Assembly (NCBI GenBank): GCA_016870195.1 | Contig: VGCC01000001.1 | Coordinates: forward strand, 124,001 to 188,000 | Origin: Actinomycetota bacterium | Lineage (GTDB): Bacteria > Actinomycetota > Actinomycetes > S36-B12 | Length of the DNA stretch: 64,000 nt | Direction: 5' to 3' | Part shown: positions 16,495-24,349 of the stretch, one piece after another | Layout of the letters: each line of letters starts with the position of its first letter | How positions within the stretch are numbered: the stretch's first letter is position 1 | The notes under the pieces: model-generated | Databases searched by the model: none | Seen by the model: only the letters and a program-made list of their open reading frames with translations | Told to the model about the DNA's origin: nothing | Made by a program: the position numbers and the translations under genes

Positions 16495-17264
16495 CCCGCG
16501 ACGAGTGCGAGAACGCGGCAGGGGCTGCCCGATCCGTTCACGATCGGCAGCGGTGCAGCAATCACGACCGCACCGGTGGTGGGCACCTTATCGAGGTTAC
16601 GCAGTTGGGTCAGGCCGTACTTGTTCGCGCCCATGAACATCGCGTGGCATGGGAACGGCGGATCGAAGGCGAAGGCGCCGCCGGCGTCCGTTCCCACCGT
16701 CTCCACACCCCAGCCGAGGATGTCGGTGTTCTCCGCGATGTACTTCGCCGCCTCGGGTGTCACACCCGGGGTGTGCGGGCCATTCTCATCGGCATTCGCG
16801 AACTTGGCCGGGTCGTCGCCGTACTGCGACCATCCCGTGCGGAACAGCACCCAGGCGCGCTTCGGCAGCGGCCCGTTGGCGGCCTCCCAGGCCTTGATGT
16901 CCTCCACGGTGAGGCAGTAGTCCGGATTCGCGGCGACCTCAGCGGTCTTATCGATCACCACTGCGGGTCCCACGAGACGCTGCGCCGGAACCTGGCTGAC
17001 GTCGTCGAGGTCCTTGCCGGAGATCCAGTGGTTGGGGGCGTCGAAGTGTGTGCCCGTGTGCTCACCGGTGTGGAAGTTATTCCAGTACCACGCGGGGCCG
17101 CGGTCGTCGTAGCGGCTGATCTCCTCCAGGGTGAACACCGCGGTCTGACCCATCTCCGGGGGCAGGCCCAGGATCGGTGTACCCGAATGGAGCGGCGCTG
17201 TGAGGTCGATGACCGTCACCGAACCATCCACGATGCCTGCTGCGAGCTTCGCAAGATCGGACAT
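16491..17264 (-). CDS. Metal-dependent cyclase-family hydrolase (isatin hydrolase / kynurenine formamidase type)
   Basis: This 257-residue protein of the cyclase family (PF04199 type) has the metal-binding signature HTGTHFDAPNHW near residue 70, an exact HxGTHxDxPxH. VIDLTAPLHSGTPILG precedes it and LGWGVETVGTDAG lies in the second half. Family members hydrolyse amide or lactam bonds: KynB on N-formylkynurenine and isatin hydrolase on isatin. It starts 44 bases after the stop of the monooxygenase/reductase fusion on the same strand, so the two are likely cotranscribed. Both known substrates lead to anthranilate-type compounds, the expected precursor of the fusion's substrate. This neighbourhood is the best argument for an isatin- or kynurenine-like substrate; motifs alone cannot separate them. 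Confidence 0.85.
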   Translation of the reverse strand: MSDLAKLAAGIVDGSVTVIDLTAPLHSGTPILGLPPEMGQTAVFTLEEISRYDDRGPAWYWNNFHTGEHTGTHFDAPNHWISGKDLDDVSQVPAQRLVGPAVVIDKTAEVAANPDYCLTVEDIKAWEAANGPLPKRAWVLFRTGWSQYGDDPAKFANADENGPHTPGVTPEAAKYIAENTDILGWGVETVGTDAGGAFAFDPPFPCHAMFMGANKYGLTQLRNLDKVPTTGAVVIAAPLPIVNGSGSPCRVLALVAG

Positions 17265-17307
17265 GAGTCTTCCTTTCGTGATGCGGGCGTGCGCCCATTG
17301 TCGTGCC

Positions 17308-19665
17308 CTAGGCGGTGGGCCGCCAGCGCTTCGGTCGATTGATCAACTCTGCTTCAGGAACCAGAACCAGGCGGGGCTTGGGATCCTCGGAGCGTCCCGC
17401 CGGTGGCTTCCAACTTCCGCCCACATACGGGGTAGGCCACGGGACCTTCACACCCTGATCGGCGGCGGCATGGAGTGTCCACTGCGGGTCGTAGAGGTGA
17501 GGCCGGCCGATCGCGCACAGGTCGGAGCGACCGGCGGCGATGTTGGTGTTCACGTCGTCGTAGGAGCTGATCGCCCCCACCGCCATGGTGTCGATGCCCA
17601 CCACGTTGCGGATGCGATCCGAAAAGGGAGTCTGGTACGAGCGGCCGTACTCGGGCTTGGCATCCGGAGTGGTCTGTCCCGAAGACACGTCGATGACGTC
17701 GACACCGTGGTCCTTGAACGCCCGGGCGATGTCCAGGATGTCGTCGAACGTGATGCCATCGGGCACCCAGTCGGATGCGGAGATGCGTACGAAGATCGGG
17801 CGATCCTCGGGCCACGCTGCGCGGACGGCGTCGAAGACCTCAAGCGGATAGTGGAGTCGATTCTCGATCGACCCGCCGTACTCGTCGGTGCGCTGATTGG
17901 ACACGGGGGTCAGGAAACTCGACAGCAGGTAGCCGTGGGCGCAGTGCAACTCGAGGACGTCGAATCCTGCCCGTGCCGCGCGCTTCGTGGTCTCTACGAA
18001 TTGCTCACGGACGAGATCCATGTCCGCGCGGGTCATCACGGCAGGCACCTGACTGTGCGGGAGATAGGGCAGCGGCGACGGCGCCATGATCGGCCAATTG
18101 TCGGAGTCGAGTGGTTGGTCGATGCCGTCCCACATCACCTTGGTGGAACCCTTTCGGCCGGAGTGGCCAATCTGAATTCCCATCGTGGCGAACGTGGTGT
18201 GTCCGAAATCCACGATGCGCTTCCATGCTGCTTCCTGAGCATCGTTCCACAGTCCGCCGCACCCGGGAGTGATCCGTCCCTCCGGCGACACGCACACCAT
18301 TTCGGTCATCACCAGGCCGGCTCCCCCGAGGGCCTTGCTGCCGAGGTGAACGAGGTGGAAGTCACCAGGGACTCCGTCGACCGAGGAATACATGTCCATC
18401 GCGGAGACGGCGACCCGGTTGGGGAGGAGCACTCCGCGCACCTGGTACGGCAGGAACATCGGCGGCACGCTTGCGGTCCCCGTGGGGACCCGGCCACGCG
18501 CCACTTCATGCTTCACCAACCAGTCATCGACCTGCTGCACGAAGTCTGGATCACGCTCAAGGAGGTTTCCGTACGTGATGCGCCGACTGCGCGTCATGAG
18601 GTTGAACGCGAACTGCACGGGGTCCTGACCGGTGTACTGGGCGAGCTCCTCGAACCACTCCAGACTCGCCTGCGCCGAGCGCTGGGTGCTCTTGATGACC
18701 GGGACACGCTCTTGGTCGTAGGCCTTCAGGGCCGCCTCGACGGTGGGCTGCTCGCGCAGACATGCAGCCAGCGCGAGCGCGTCCTCCATCGCTAACTTGG
18801 TGCCGGAACCGATGCTGAAGTGCGCCGTGTGGGCCGAATCCCCCATGAGCACCAGGTTCTTGTGCACGAGGGTCTTGTTGCGAATCGTGCGGAAGGTCAC
18901 CCACTTGCTGTTGTTCGCCACCAACGAGTAGCCGTCGAGGATGTCGGAGAAGATCTCCTTGACACGCGCGATGCTCGCCTCATCGCTCACACCTGGGGGC
19001 AATGACGCTGCGTCCACGGCGTCGAATCCGGCCTTCTGCCAGACGTCCTCGTGCATCTCGACGATGAACGTGCTCATGGTCGCATCCATCGGGTACGCGT
19101 GGATCTGCATGACGCCGTACGGGGTGTTCCGAATGAAGAACTCGAAGGCCTCGAAGACCAGATCCGTGCCAAGCCACATGTACTTGCAGATGCGGGGATC
19201 CAGGGTCGTCCCGAACTCATCCGCGAACTGCTCGCGCACCGCGCTGTTGATGCCGTCGCAGGCGATGACGAGGTCGTACTCGGCCATGAGCTGCTCGACT
19301 GGTGGCGCCTCGGTACGGAAGTGCACGGGAACTCCATGCTCACGGGCACGGTCCTGCAGGACGTGGAGCAACTCCTTGCGACTCATCGCGGCGAATCCGT
19401 TGCCCGCCACCGTGAACCGGACGCCGTCGATATCGACGTCGACGTCGTCCCAGTAGGCGAAGGACCGCCCCATGTCCTCGAACACCGACGGGTCCGATGC
19501 CTTGATCCCGCTGAGCGTCTGGTCACTGAACACGACCCCGAACCCGAAGGTGTCGTCCGGGGCATTCCGCTCCCAGACGGTGACGTCGGTGGTGGGGTCG
19601 AGCTGCTTGATCAAACTGGAGAAGTACAGACCGCCGGGTCCCCCGCCGATCACTGAGATCCGCAT
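17308..19665 (-). CDS. Fused flavin monooxygenase/old-yellow-enzyme reductase (2-aminobenzoyl-CoA monooxygenase/reductase or salicylyl-CoA 5-hydroxylase type)
   Basis: This 785-residue protein is a two-flavoenzyme fusion. Residues 1 to about 390 are a group A aromatic hydroxylase: [14 protein letters not shown] at the N-terminus, [13 protein letters not shown] (the DG motif), and [18 protein letters not shown] for FAD. Residues about 400-785 are an old-yellow-enzyme/NADH:flavin oxidoreductase domain, with [46 protein letters not shown] and EYGGSIENR. Size and order equal those of the Azoarcus evansii enzyme that hydroxylates and then reduces 2-aminobenzoyl-CoA to 2-amino-5-oxocyclohexenecarbonyl-CoA. 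Databases often call such fusions salicylyl-CoA 5-hydroxylase/oxidoreductase. ATG at 19665 follows AAGGAG. It is divergent from SDR 2 across a copy of the shared motif. Confidence 0.88.
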   Translation of the reverse strand: MRISVIGGGPGGLYFSSLIKQLDPTTDVTVWERNAPDDTFGFGVVFSDQTLSGIKASDPSVFEDMGRSFAYWDDVDVDIDGVRFTVAGNGFAAMSRKELLHVLQDRAREHGVPVHFRTEAPPVEQLMAEYDLVIACDGINSAVREQFADEFGTTLDPRICKYMWLGTDLVFEAFEFFIRNTPYGVMQIHAYPMDATMSTFIVEMHEDVWQKAGFDAVDAASLPPGVSDEASIARVKEIFSDILDGYSLVANNSKWVTFRTIRNKTLVHKNLVLMGDSAHTAHFSIGSGTKLAMEDALALAACLREQPTVEAALKAYDQERVPVIKSTQRSAQASLEWFEELAQYTGQDPVQFAFNLMTRSRRITYGNLLERDPDFVQQVDDWLVKHEVARGRVPTGTASVPPMFLPYQVRGVLLPNRVAVSAMDMYSSVDGVPGDFHLVHLGSKALGGAGLVMTEMVCVSPEGRITPGCGGLWNDAQEAAWKRIVDFGHTTFATMGIQIGHSGRKGSTKVMWDGIDQPLDSDNWPIMAPSPLPYLPHSQVPAVMTRADMDLVREQFVETTKRAARAGFDVLELHCAHGYLLSSFLTPVSNQRTDEYGGSIENRLHYPLEVFDAVRAAWPEDRPIFVRISASDWVPDGITFDDILDIARAFKDHGVDVIDVSSGQTTPDAKPEYGRSYQTPFSDRIRNVVGIDTMAVGAISSYDDVNTNIAAGRSDLCAIGRPHLYDPQWTLHAAADQGVKVPWPTPYVGGSWKPPAGRSEDPKPRLVLVPEAELINRPKRWRPTA

Positions 19666-19695
19666 CGTGGCTCCTTCACACCCGTGCCCAAAGTC

Positions 19696-19719
19696 TTGCG
19701 TATTTGTGACTATCGACAA
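19696..19719 (-). promoter_or_regulatory. Putative operator, copy 2 of the shared 24-bp motif
   Basis: Read on the minus strand, this begins TTGTCGAT and ends AATACGC plus AA, matching copy 1 (11337-11360) at 19 of 24 positions. It lies 31 bases upstream of the fusion flavoenzyme start and 55 bases upstream of the divergent SDR gene, where one regulator could control both. The outer TTGT/ACAA of its first 16 bases form an inverted repeat. The binding protein is unknown; PaaX, AraC or a factor outside the window are possible. Confidence 0.5.
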
Positions 19720-19774
19720 TAGTACGGTATATCCCAGAGCGCAGTCTGTCTGCGCAATTGCGGGAGGATGACCC

Positions 19775-20542
19775 ATGCGCTTCGCGGGGAAGGTCGCCCT
19801 GGTGACCGGTGGCGGTGGTGGGCTCGGCCTGTCCATCGCGGAATCGTTGGGTCGCGAGGGTGCCGCGATCGCGATCCTGGACGCCAATCCGGCGGGTGTC
19901 GAGGCCGGACTCACGACCCTGCACGGTGCAGGCGTCACCGCACGCGGGCAGGTGGTCGACGTCCGGGACTCGGCGGCCGTGCACACCGCGGTCGATGCGA
20001 TTGCTGCCGATCTCGGTCGCATCGACATCCTGATCGCGGCCGCCGGTGGCTCACTGGGAACACCGCGCGACCTCGAGGACATCTCCCCCGCCGACCTGGA
20101 CATGGTGATCGACGTCAACATCAAGGGCACCTACCACTGCTCCGCCGCGTGCGTGCCGCACATGCGCGCCGCCGGTGGAGGCTCCATCGTCACTTTCTCA
20201 TCCATCGGAGGCCGGAGCACCAGCCCGGTCACCGGGATCCCCTACGCCGCGGCCAAGGCGGGGATCCTGGGGCTCACCCGTCGTCTCGCCCGTGAGGTGG
20301 GCCCGGACAACATCCGGGTGAATGCCATCGCCCCCGGCCTCTTCCTCACCGGTCGCCTCCAGGGCATGTTCGATGCCATGAGCGAGCACGATCGCACCGA
20401 GGTCCTCGATTCGATCCCACTCCGACGCATGCCGCAGATCTCGGAGTGTGTGGATCCGGTGTTGTTCCTCGCCAGCGATCAGTCGTCGTACATCACGGGT
20501 GCGGTGCTGGACGTCAACGGCGGCCGCTTCATGGCCGGTTGA
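19775..20542 (+). CDS. Short-chain dehydrogenase/reductase 2 (BadH-like context)
   Basis: This 255-residue classical SDR has [17 protein letters not shown] (about 10-26), AAAGGSLG in the NNAG position, [13 protein letters not shown] with catalytic Ser, and [13 protein letters not shown] (YxxxK). [10 protein letters not shown]-like residues and [17 protein letters not shown] close the fold. It is of the FabG/BadH type rather than close to the SDR at 10531. ATG at 19775 follows GGGAGGAT. The gene stands alone on the plus strand between the divergent fusion flavoenzyme and the convergent flavin reductase, whose stop region it overlaps by 14 bases. Sharing a promoter region and the 24-bp motif with the fusion suggests it acts on the ring product, for example by reducing the 5-oxo group. 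That is inference. Confidence 0.9.
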   Translation: MRFAGKVALVTGGGGGLGLSIAESLGREGAAIAILDANPAGVEAGLTTLHGAGVTARGQVVDVRDSAAVHTAVDAIAADLGRIDILIAAAGGSLGTPRDLEDISPADLDMVIDVNIKGTYHCSAACVPHMRAAGGGSIVTFSSIGGRSTSPVTGIPYAAAKAGILGLTRRLAREVGPDNIRVNAIAPGLFLTGRLQGMFDAMSEHDRTEVLDSIPLRRMPQISECVDPVLFLASDQSSYITGAVLDVNGGRFMAG

Positions 20543-21149
20543 GCGCGTCGAACTCCTCCAGGGTCACACGCGGGACCTCGATGATTTCTCCGAGTCGACT
20601 CCACTGACTCCCCCCGAGACGCGCGATCGGATCCAGACGCATCACATCAACGGTCGGGCCGTCGAAGAGGTCTTCCTGCACCGCGATATGGATCACCTCG
20701 CCCAAAACGAGGATCCCGTTACCGACATCGCGGATGTCGATACACCGGCACTCGAGTGCGTACGGGGATTCCGCCACCCGCGGAGGAGCCACACACGCGC
20801 TCGGCTCGCGGGTTACTCCGACGCGATCGAACTCGCTGACACCGTGGGGGAACTCCACCGAAGTCAGGTTGATCTCATCGATCATCGAGGCTGGTGAACC
20901 ACAGACGACAAACTCGCCCGTGTCACGAATATTGCGCACCGTGTCCTTCTCACCCATCGAGGAGATCATGACGATCGGCGGTGCGGTGCTCACGATCTGA
21001 AAGAAGGAATGGGGTGCCAGGTTGTCCAGGCCTTCGGCCGACATGCTGGAGACCCATGCGATCGGACGCGGGGTGACCAACGCGCCGAGGAGCGGGTAGA
21101 TCCCCTTCGCTTTCGACGGATGGATCTCACGGCGCTCAGACACCGACAA
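20529..21149 (-). CDS. Flavin reductase family protein (FMN-binding split barrel)
   Basis: This 206-residue protein is of the flavin-reductase/FMN-binding split-barrel family. YPLLGALVTPRPIAWVSSMS (about 18-37), NLAPHSFFQIVSTAPPIVMI and GEFVVCG are typical. It would supply reduced FMN to the LLM monooxygenase encoded 10 bases upstream. The start is a TTG at 21149; a GTG two codons later is an alternative, and neither has a clear ribosome site. Translation may depend on coupling to the LLM gene, whose stop codon sits in a perfect hairpin just upstream. It is the last gene of a four-gene operon beginning with nitrilase, and its 3' end overlaps SDR 2. Confidence 0.87.
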   Translation of the reverse strand: MSVSERREIHPSKAKGIYPLLGALVTPRPIAWVSSMSAEGLDNLAPHSFFQIVSTAPPIVMISSMGEKDTVRNIRDTGEFVVCGSPASMIDEINLTSVEFPHGVSEFDRVGVTREPSACVAPPRVAESPYALECRCIDIRDVGNGILVLGEVIHIAVQEDLFDGPTVDVMRLDPIARLGGSQWSRLGEIIEVPRVTLEEFDALNRP

Positions 21150-21152
21150 TGT

Positions 21153-21171
21153 CTACCACTCAGCGTGGTAG
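21153..21171. repeat. Perfect 7-bp inverted repeat over the LLM stop codon
   Basis: CTACCAC (21153-21159) and GTGGTAG (21165-21171) are exact inverted copies separated by five bases that contain the LLM gene's stop codon. In the minus-strand mRNA it forms a hairpin four bases before the TTG start of the flavin reductase. It could set the ratio of reductase to monooxygenase translation. Confidence 0.5.
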
Positions 21172-22260
21172 TCGCACGCCCTTGGCTTCGAGTCGAGGCA
21201 GAACCTCCTGGGCGAAGTACGGCAGCTCCTCGGCGTAGTCCAGGAACGACAGAGTCATTCCCGAGAAACCCGCCTTGGCGAACCGCTCGATCTCATCGGC
21301 GACTTCGTCCGGAGTCCCGATGATCGGGCACGTGCCGTGGCCCGCTGCGAAACGCCCGCGGAACATCTCAAGCATCTCGGGCGTGAAGGACTGGGCATGC
21401 AAGCCCTGCAGCCGCATGAGGTTGTCCACGGCGTCCCAGTCGGCATTGTCATCGGCGTACCACTTCAGGAACTCCTCTGCCTCCTTGCGCGTGGGTCGCA
21501 CGACACAGTGACCGAGGGTGAAGTAGCCCATGGTGCGCTGGAACTCGTCATTTGCCAGCTTCGTGTACTCGGTGACGACCCCGGCACCATCCTCTGGACC
21601 ACCGACGATCGTGAAACCGAAGTTGGCATTGCGCGCCGCGTAGGCACGCCCCTGCACCGAAGACCCCGCATTCAGGATCGGCAGCGGGCCGTCATACGGC
21701 TTCGGGAGGCTCTCGACGTGCTTGAGGTGGAAGAACGTCCCATCCCAGTCGAACTGTCCCGGAGTAGTCCAGATCTTGAGGATCACGTCGAGCCACTCCT
21801 GGGCGAGGGCGTAGCGATCGTTGTGGTCCTGCGGCAGATCCATACCGAAGGTCTCGTACTCCGGCTGATTCCATCCGGCGACCACGTTGATACCCGCGCG
21901 ACCATGGGAGATCTGATCGACCGTGGCCATCTGCTTCGCGACCACGATCGGGTGGTTGAACGCCGTGTGAACCGTCGCGAAGACGAAGATGCGCTTGGAG
22001 TTCGCCAGCAGACCCGCGGCCCAGGTGATCGGGTCGAGAACCCCCTCGTGGAAGTTGGTCTCCCCGCCGTAGCCGATCCACCGGGCGATGGGCAGGAGGA
22101 AGTCGATCCCGACCTCGTCTGCGATCTTCACCAGTCGCAGGTTGTCGTCCCAACTCCCGGTCCAACGGTCGGCGACCTTGGTGACCGCCATGCCCGAGGA
22201 ACAGTTCGATGAGAACAGCCCGAGTTTGAAGTCCTTGCCGTCCAGGATCGCCTTTGTCAT
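21160..22260 (-). CDS. LLM-class flavin-dependent monooxygenase (RutA-like)
   Basis: This 366-residue member of the bacterial luciferase-like family uses FMNH2 from a separate reductase. Segments FKLGLFSSNCSSGM, DFLLPIARWIGYGG, FVFATVHTAFNHPIVVAKQM, DQISHGRAGINVVAGWNQPE and the closing GMTLSFLDYAEELPYF line up with RutA-type pyrimidine monooxygenases. ATG at 22260 is preceded by GGGAGGG; the upstream open frame is non-coding. It precedes its likely flavin reductase by 10 bases, a normal two-component arrangement, and follows the FAH gene by 74 bases. RutA opens a pyrimidine ring; related enzymes attack N-heterocycles and sulfonates. With a nitrilase in the operon, an N-containing aromatic or heterocycle is a reasonable guess. 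Confidence 0.88.
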   Translation of the reverse strand: MTKAILDGKDFKLGLFSSNCSSGMAVTKVADRWTGSWDDNLRLVKIADEVGIDFLLPIARWIGYGGETNFHEGVLDPITWAAGLLANSKRIFVFATVHTAFNHPIVVAKQMATVDQISHGRAGINVVAGWNQPEYETFGMDLPQDHNDRYALAQEWLDVILKIWTTPGQFDWDGTFFHLKHVESLPKPYDGPLPILNAGSSVQGRAYAARNANFGFTIVGGPEDGAGVVTEYTKLANDEFQRTMGYFTLGHCVVRPTRKEAEEFLKWYADDNADWDAVDNLMRLQGLHAQSFTPEMLEMFRGRFAAGHGTCPIIGTPDEVADEIERFAKAGFSGMTLSFLDYAEELPYFAQEVLPRLEAKGVRLPR

Positions 22261-22334
22261 GTGCCCTCCCTCTCGCGGAACACGCCCACTATCGGACTCC
22301 AGAGCGCCTCGGTCTATCCATTTTGCGCGGTGAA

Positions 22335-23243
22335 CTATCCCTTTCCGACGGCGACGACCGGGTTGCTCAGGGTTCCGATCCCCTCGATCGTGCACTCGAC
22401 CACATCGCCGGGCTGAAGGAAGGTCGGCGGGTTCATAGCAGCGCCGACGCCCTGGGGGGACCCGGTGGCGATGACATCGCCCGGCTCCAGGGTCATCCCG
22501 GAGGTGATGTCGGCGATCAAGGTGGGGATTGTGAAGAGCATGTGTCGGGAGTTGCCGTTCTGCCGCTGATCCCCGTTGACGGTGAGCCGCAACTGGAGCG
22601 TGTGGGGGTCACCGATCTCATCGGCGGTCACGATCATCGGGCCGAAGGGTGCGTAGCTGTCCTGACCCTTCGAGAAGAACCACTGTCCCCCTCGGCGCTG
22701 GTCCCGGGCGCTGATGTCGTTGATGATGCTGTAGCCGAACACGTAATCGAGGGCGTCCGACTCCGAGACGCCGAGCGCTTCACGTCCGATGACGACGGCC
22801 AATTCGCATTCCCAGTCGAGTTGCGCGGTGAGCGAGGCGTTGTGTCGAATCGGCTGGCCGGGACCGACGATCGCGGTTGCCGGCTTACTGAAGAGCACCG
22901 GTCGATCGGGGAGCTCCTTGGCAGTGTCGAGGGAACGACTCGACTCCTCGACGTGCTCCACGTAGTTCAGACCTACGCCGATGACCTTGCCCGGGCGGAG
23001 GGGTGCGTGCAGCGTCACCGCGGCGAGGGAATGGGTGGTCCCGGCGGGCCATACCTCCGTGGAGGACAGTGCATCGCGCACGGAGGCATGAAGAGCGGGT
23101 CCGGCCAGAATGAAATCGATCATTCGCGACGGGACCTCCACGCGACCTGCCAGGGCCGGGACGAGTTCCACAACGGACTCGCCCACGATCGCACCGAGCC
23201 TTAGAGTCGAGTCACCTCCTACGGTGAAGGTGATCAGTTTCAT
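22335..23243 (-). CDS. Fumarylacetoacetate hydrolase family protein (possible fumaryl/maleylpyruvate hydrolase)
   Basis: This 302-residue FAH-family protein has an N-terminal domain of about 80 residues. The metal-binding FAH core follows: VIGVGLNYVEHVEE, LFSKPATAIVGPG, DWECELAVVIGREA (metal Glu residues), YSIINDISARDQR, and DVIATGSPQGVG near the end. FAH enzymes hydrolyse C-C bonds in beta-diketo acids, isomerise or decarboxylate oxo acids. With a gentisate-dioxygenase-like gene divergent 1.1 kb away, hydrolysis of maleyl- or fumarylpyruvate is the simplest reading. The start ATG follows the nitrilase stop by two bases with GAGGAG overlapping that stop, showing tight coupling. No maleylpyruvate isomerase gene was found in the window. 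Confidence 0.88.
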   Translation of the reverse strand: MKLITFTVGGDSTLRLGAIVGESVVELVPALAGRVEVPSRMIDFILAGPALHASVRDALSSTEVWPAGTTHSLAAVTLHAPLRPGKVIGVGLNYVEHVEESSRSLDTAKELPDRPVLFSKPATAIVGPGQPIRHNASLTAQLDWECELAVVIGREALGVSESDALDYVFGYSIINDISARDQRRGGQWFFSKGQDSYAPFGPMIVTADEIGDPHTLQLRLTVNGDQRQNGNSRHMLFTIPTLIADITSGMTLEPGDVIATGSPQGVGAAMNPPTFLQPGDVVECTIEGIGTLSNPVVAVGKG

Positions 23244-23245
23244 CT

Positions 23246-24244
23246 CTACTCCTCGTGACGCGGGGTTTCGGTGATGGGTTCGAATTCTGCATCCTCGAAT
23301 TCCACGGCGGCCTGGGGTCTGCGATTAAGGCGCAGGGAGAAGACGTCGAAACGGTTGTAGTGACCGATGATGTCGTGCATCTGCTTGGGTTGGATGCATC
23401 GATTGAGATCGATGTCCGCGTAGACGATTCCCTCCTCATCGATCAGCGCATCACTCATGAGGCGACCATCGGGTCCCACGATGCAGCTCACCGCAGAGTG
23501 TGGTCGCTCGAGCATCCTTCGGGAATCCGCATCGTGAGCGACTGCGTCGACGATCTCTGGCGTCAGCGCGGAACACGACACGATCGTGAAGACCTTGCCT
23601 TCAAAGGAATGGGCCATGGCCCGCACCTTGATCGCCTCGACCATGTCGTAGTCCTCGGGCGCCGTGGGAAGCGCGATGTAGTTGGCGGTGTGCACGTTCT
23701 CCCCTTGCGCCAGCAGAGCGAACCGCGCCAGGGTGTTGGTGTTCTCGCCGCAGGCGAGCCCCCCGAGTCGTCCGATCTCGGTGTCATAGACGCGGAGGGA
23801 ACTCCCGTCACCCCCTGCCCAGGTGAGTTTCTCGGCCCAGGTGGGTACGAGTTTGCGGTGCGTGCCGAGGACCTCGCCCCTGTCGGAGATGAAGACCAGG
23901 GTGTTGTAGAGGGTGCCCATGGAATACGGGTCTCGCTCGTTGACACCCATCACGACGAATGCCCCGGCATCTCGGGCCGCAGCGCAGAGCCGGTCGATGT
24001 GCGGACCCGGGATATCCACCGCAGCCTTGAACAGGCGCTCGAACCACGGACTTCCGGCGATCGGGGTCATCGTCCAGTTCCAATACGGGTACCCCGGGAC
24101 GAACACTTCGGGGAAGACCACGAGCCCTGCACCACCTGCGCCCGCTTCTGCGATCAGGGAGCAGGCCTTCGCGATCGTGGCATCGGTGTCGAGGAACACC
24201 GGGGCCGCCTGCACCGCGGCAGCGCGGAATCGGGGATAGTCCAT
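23246..24244 (-). CDS. Nitrilase (carbon-nitrogen hydrolase, aliphatic/arylacetonitrilase branch)
   Basis: This 332-residue nitrilase superfamily protein has a complete catalytic triad: Glu46 in LVVFPEVFVPGYPYWNW, Lys131 in THRKLVPTWAEKLTW, and Cys165 in LACGENTN. The CGEN motif after the nucleophile and length near 330 fit true nitrilases, which convert R-CN to R-COOH and ammonia, rather than amidases. The start is taken as ATG at 24244 because the family begins with RAAAVQAAPVFLD; ten codons upstream are dispensable, though the ribosome site (GAGC) is weak. It is the first gene of the nitrilase-FAH-LLM-reductase operon and is divergent from the gentisate-dioxygenase-like gene. An aromatic or arylacetonitrile could be the entry substrate. 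Confidence 0.9.
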   Translation of the reverse strand: MDYPRFRAAAVQAAPVFLDTDATIAKACSLIAEAGAGGAGLVVFPEVFVPGYPYWNWTMTPIAGSPWFERLFKAAVDIPGPHIDRLCAAARDAGAFVVMGVNERDPYSMGTLYNTLVFISDRGEVLGTHRKLVPTWAEKLTWAGGDGSSLRVYDTEIGRLGGLACGENTNTLARFALLAQGENVHTANYIALPTAPEDYDMVEAIKVRAMAHSFEGKVFTIVSCSALTPEIVDAVAHDADSRRMLERPHSAVSCIVGPDGRLMSDALIDEEGIVYADIDLNRCIQPKQMHDIIGHYNRFDVFSLRLNRRPQAAVEFEDAEFEPITETPRHEE

Positions 24245-24349
24245 AGCTCGCTTTCGACGGGCTCGGTTTGACAAACGGACCGTAGCACCAGCGAATCACC
24301 CGCAGTAGGCTGCCGATCAGAACGGTAGTGTGAATTGGAGGGCAGAGAG

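Noticed and set aside
24268-24273. TTGACA consensus -35 upstream of the gentisate-dioxygenase-like gene
   Set aside because: No TANNNT element occurs 16-18 bases downstream, so I did not list it as a promoter.
24308-24321. Possible third copy of the shared operator motif near the nitrilase/bicupin promoter
   Set aside because: Only about 9 of 14 positions match, around a GATC core; too weak to claim.
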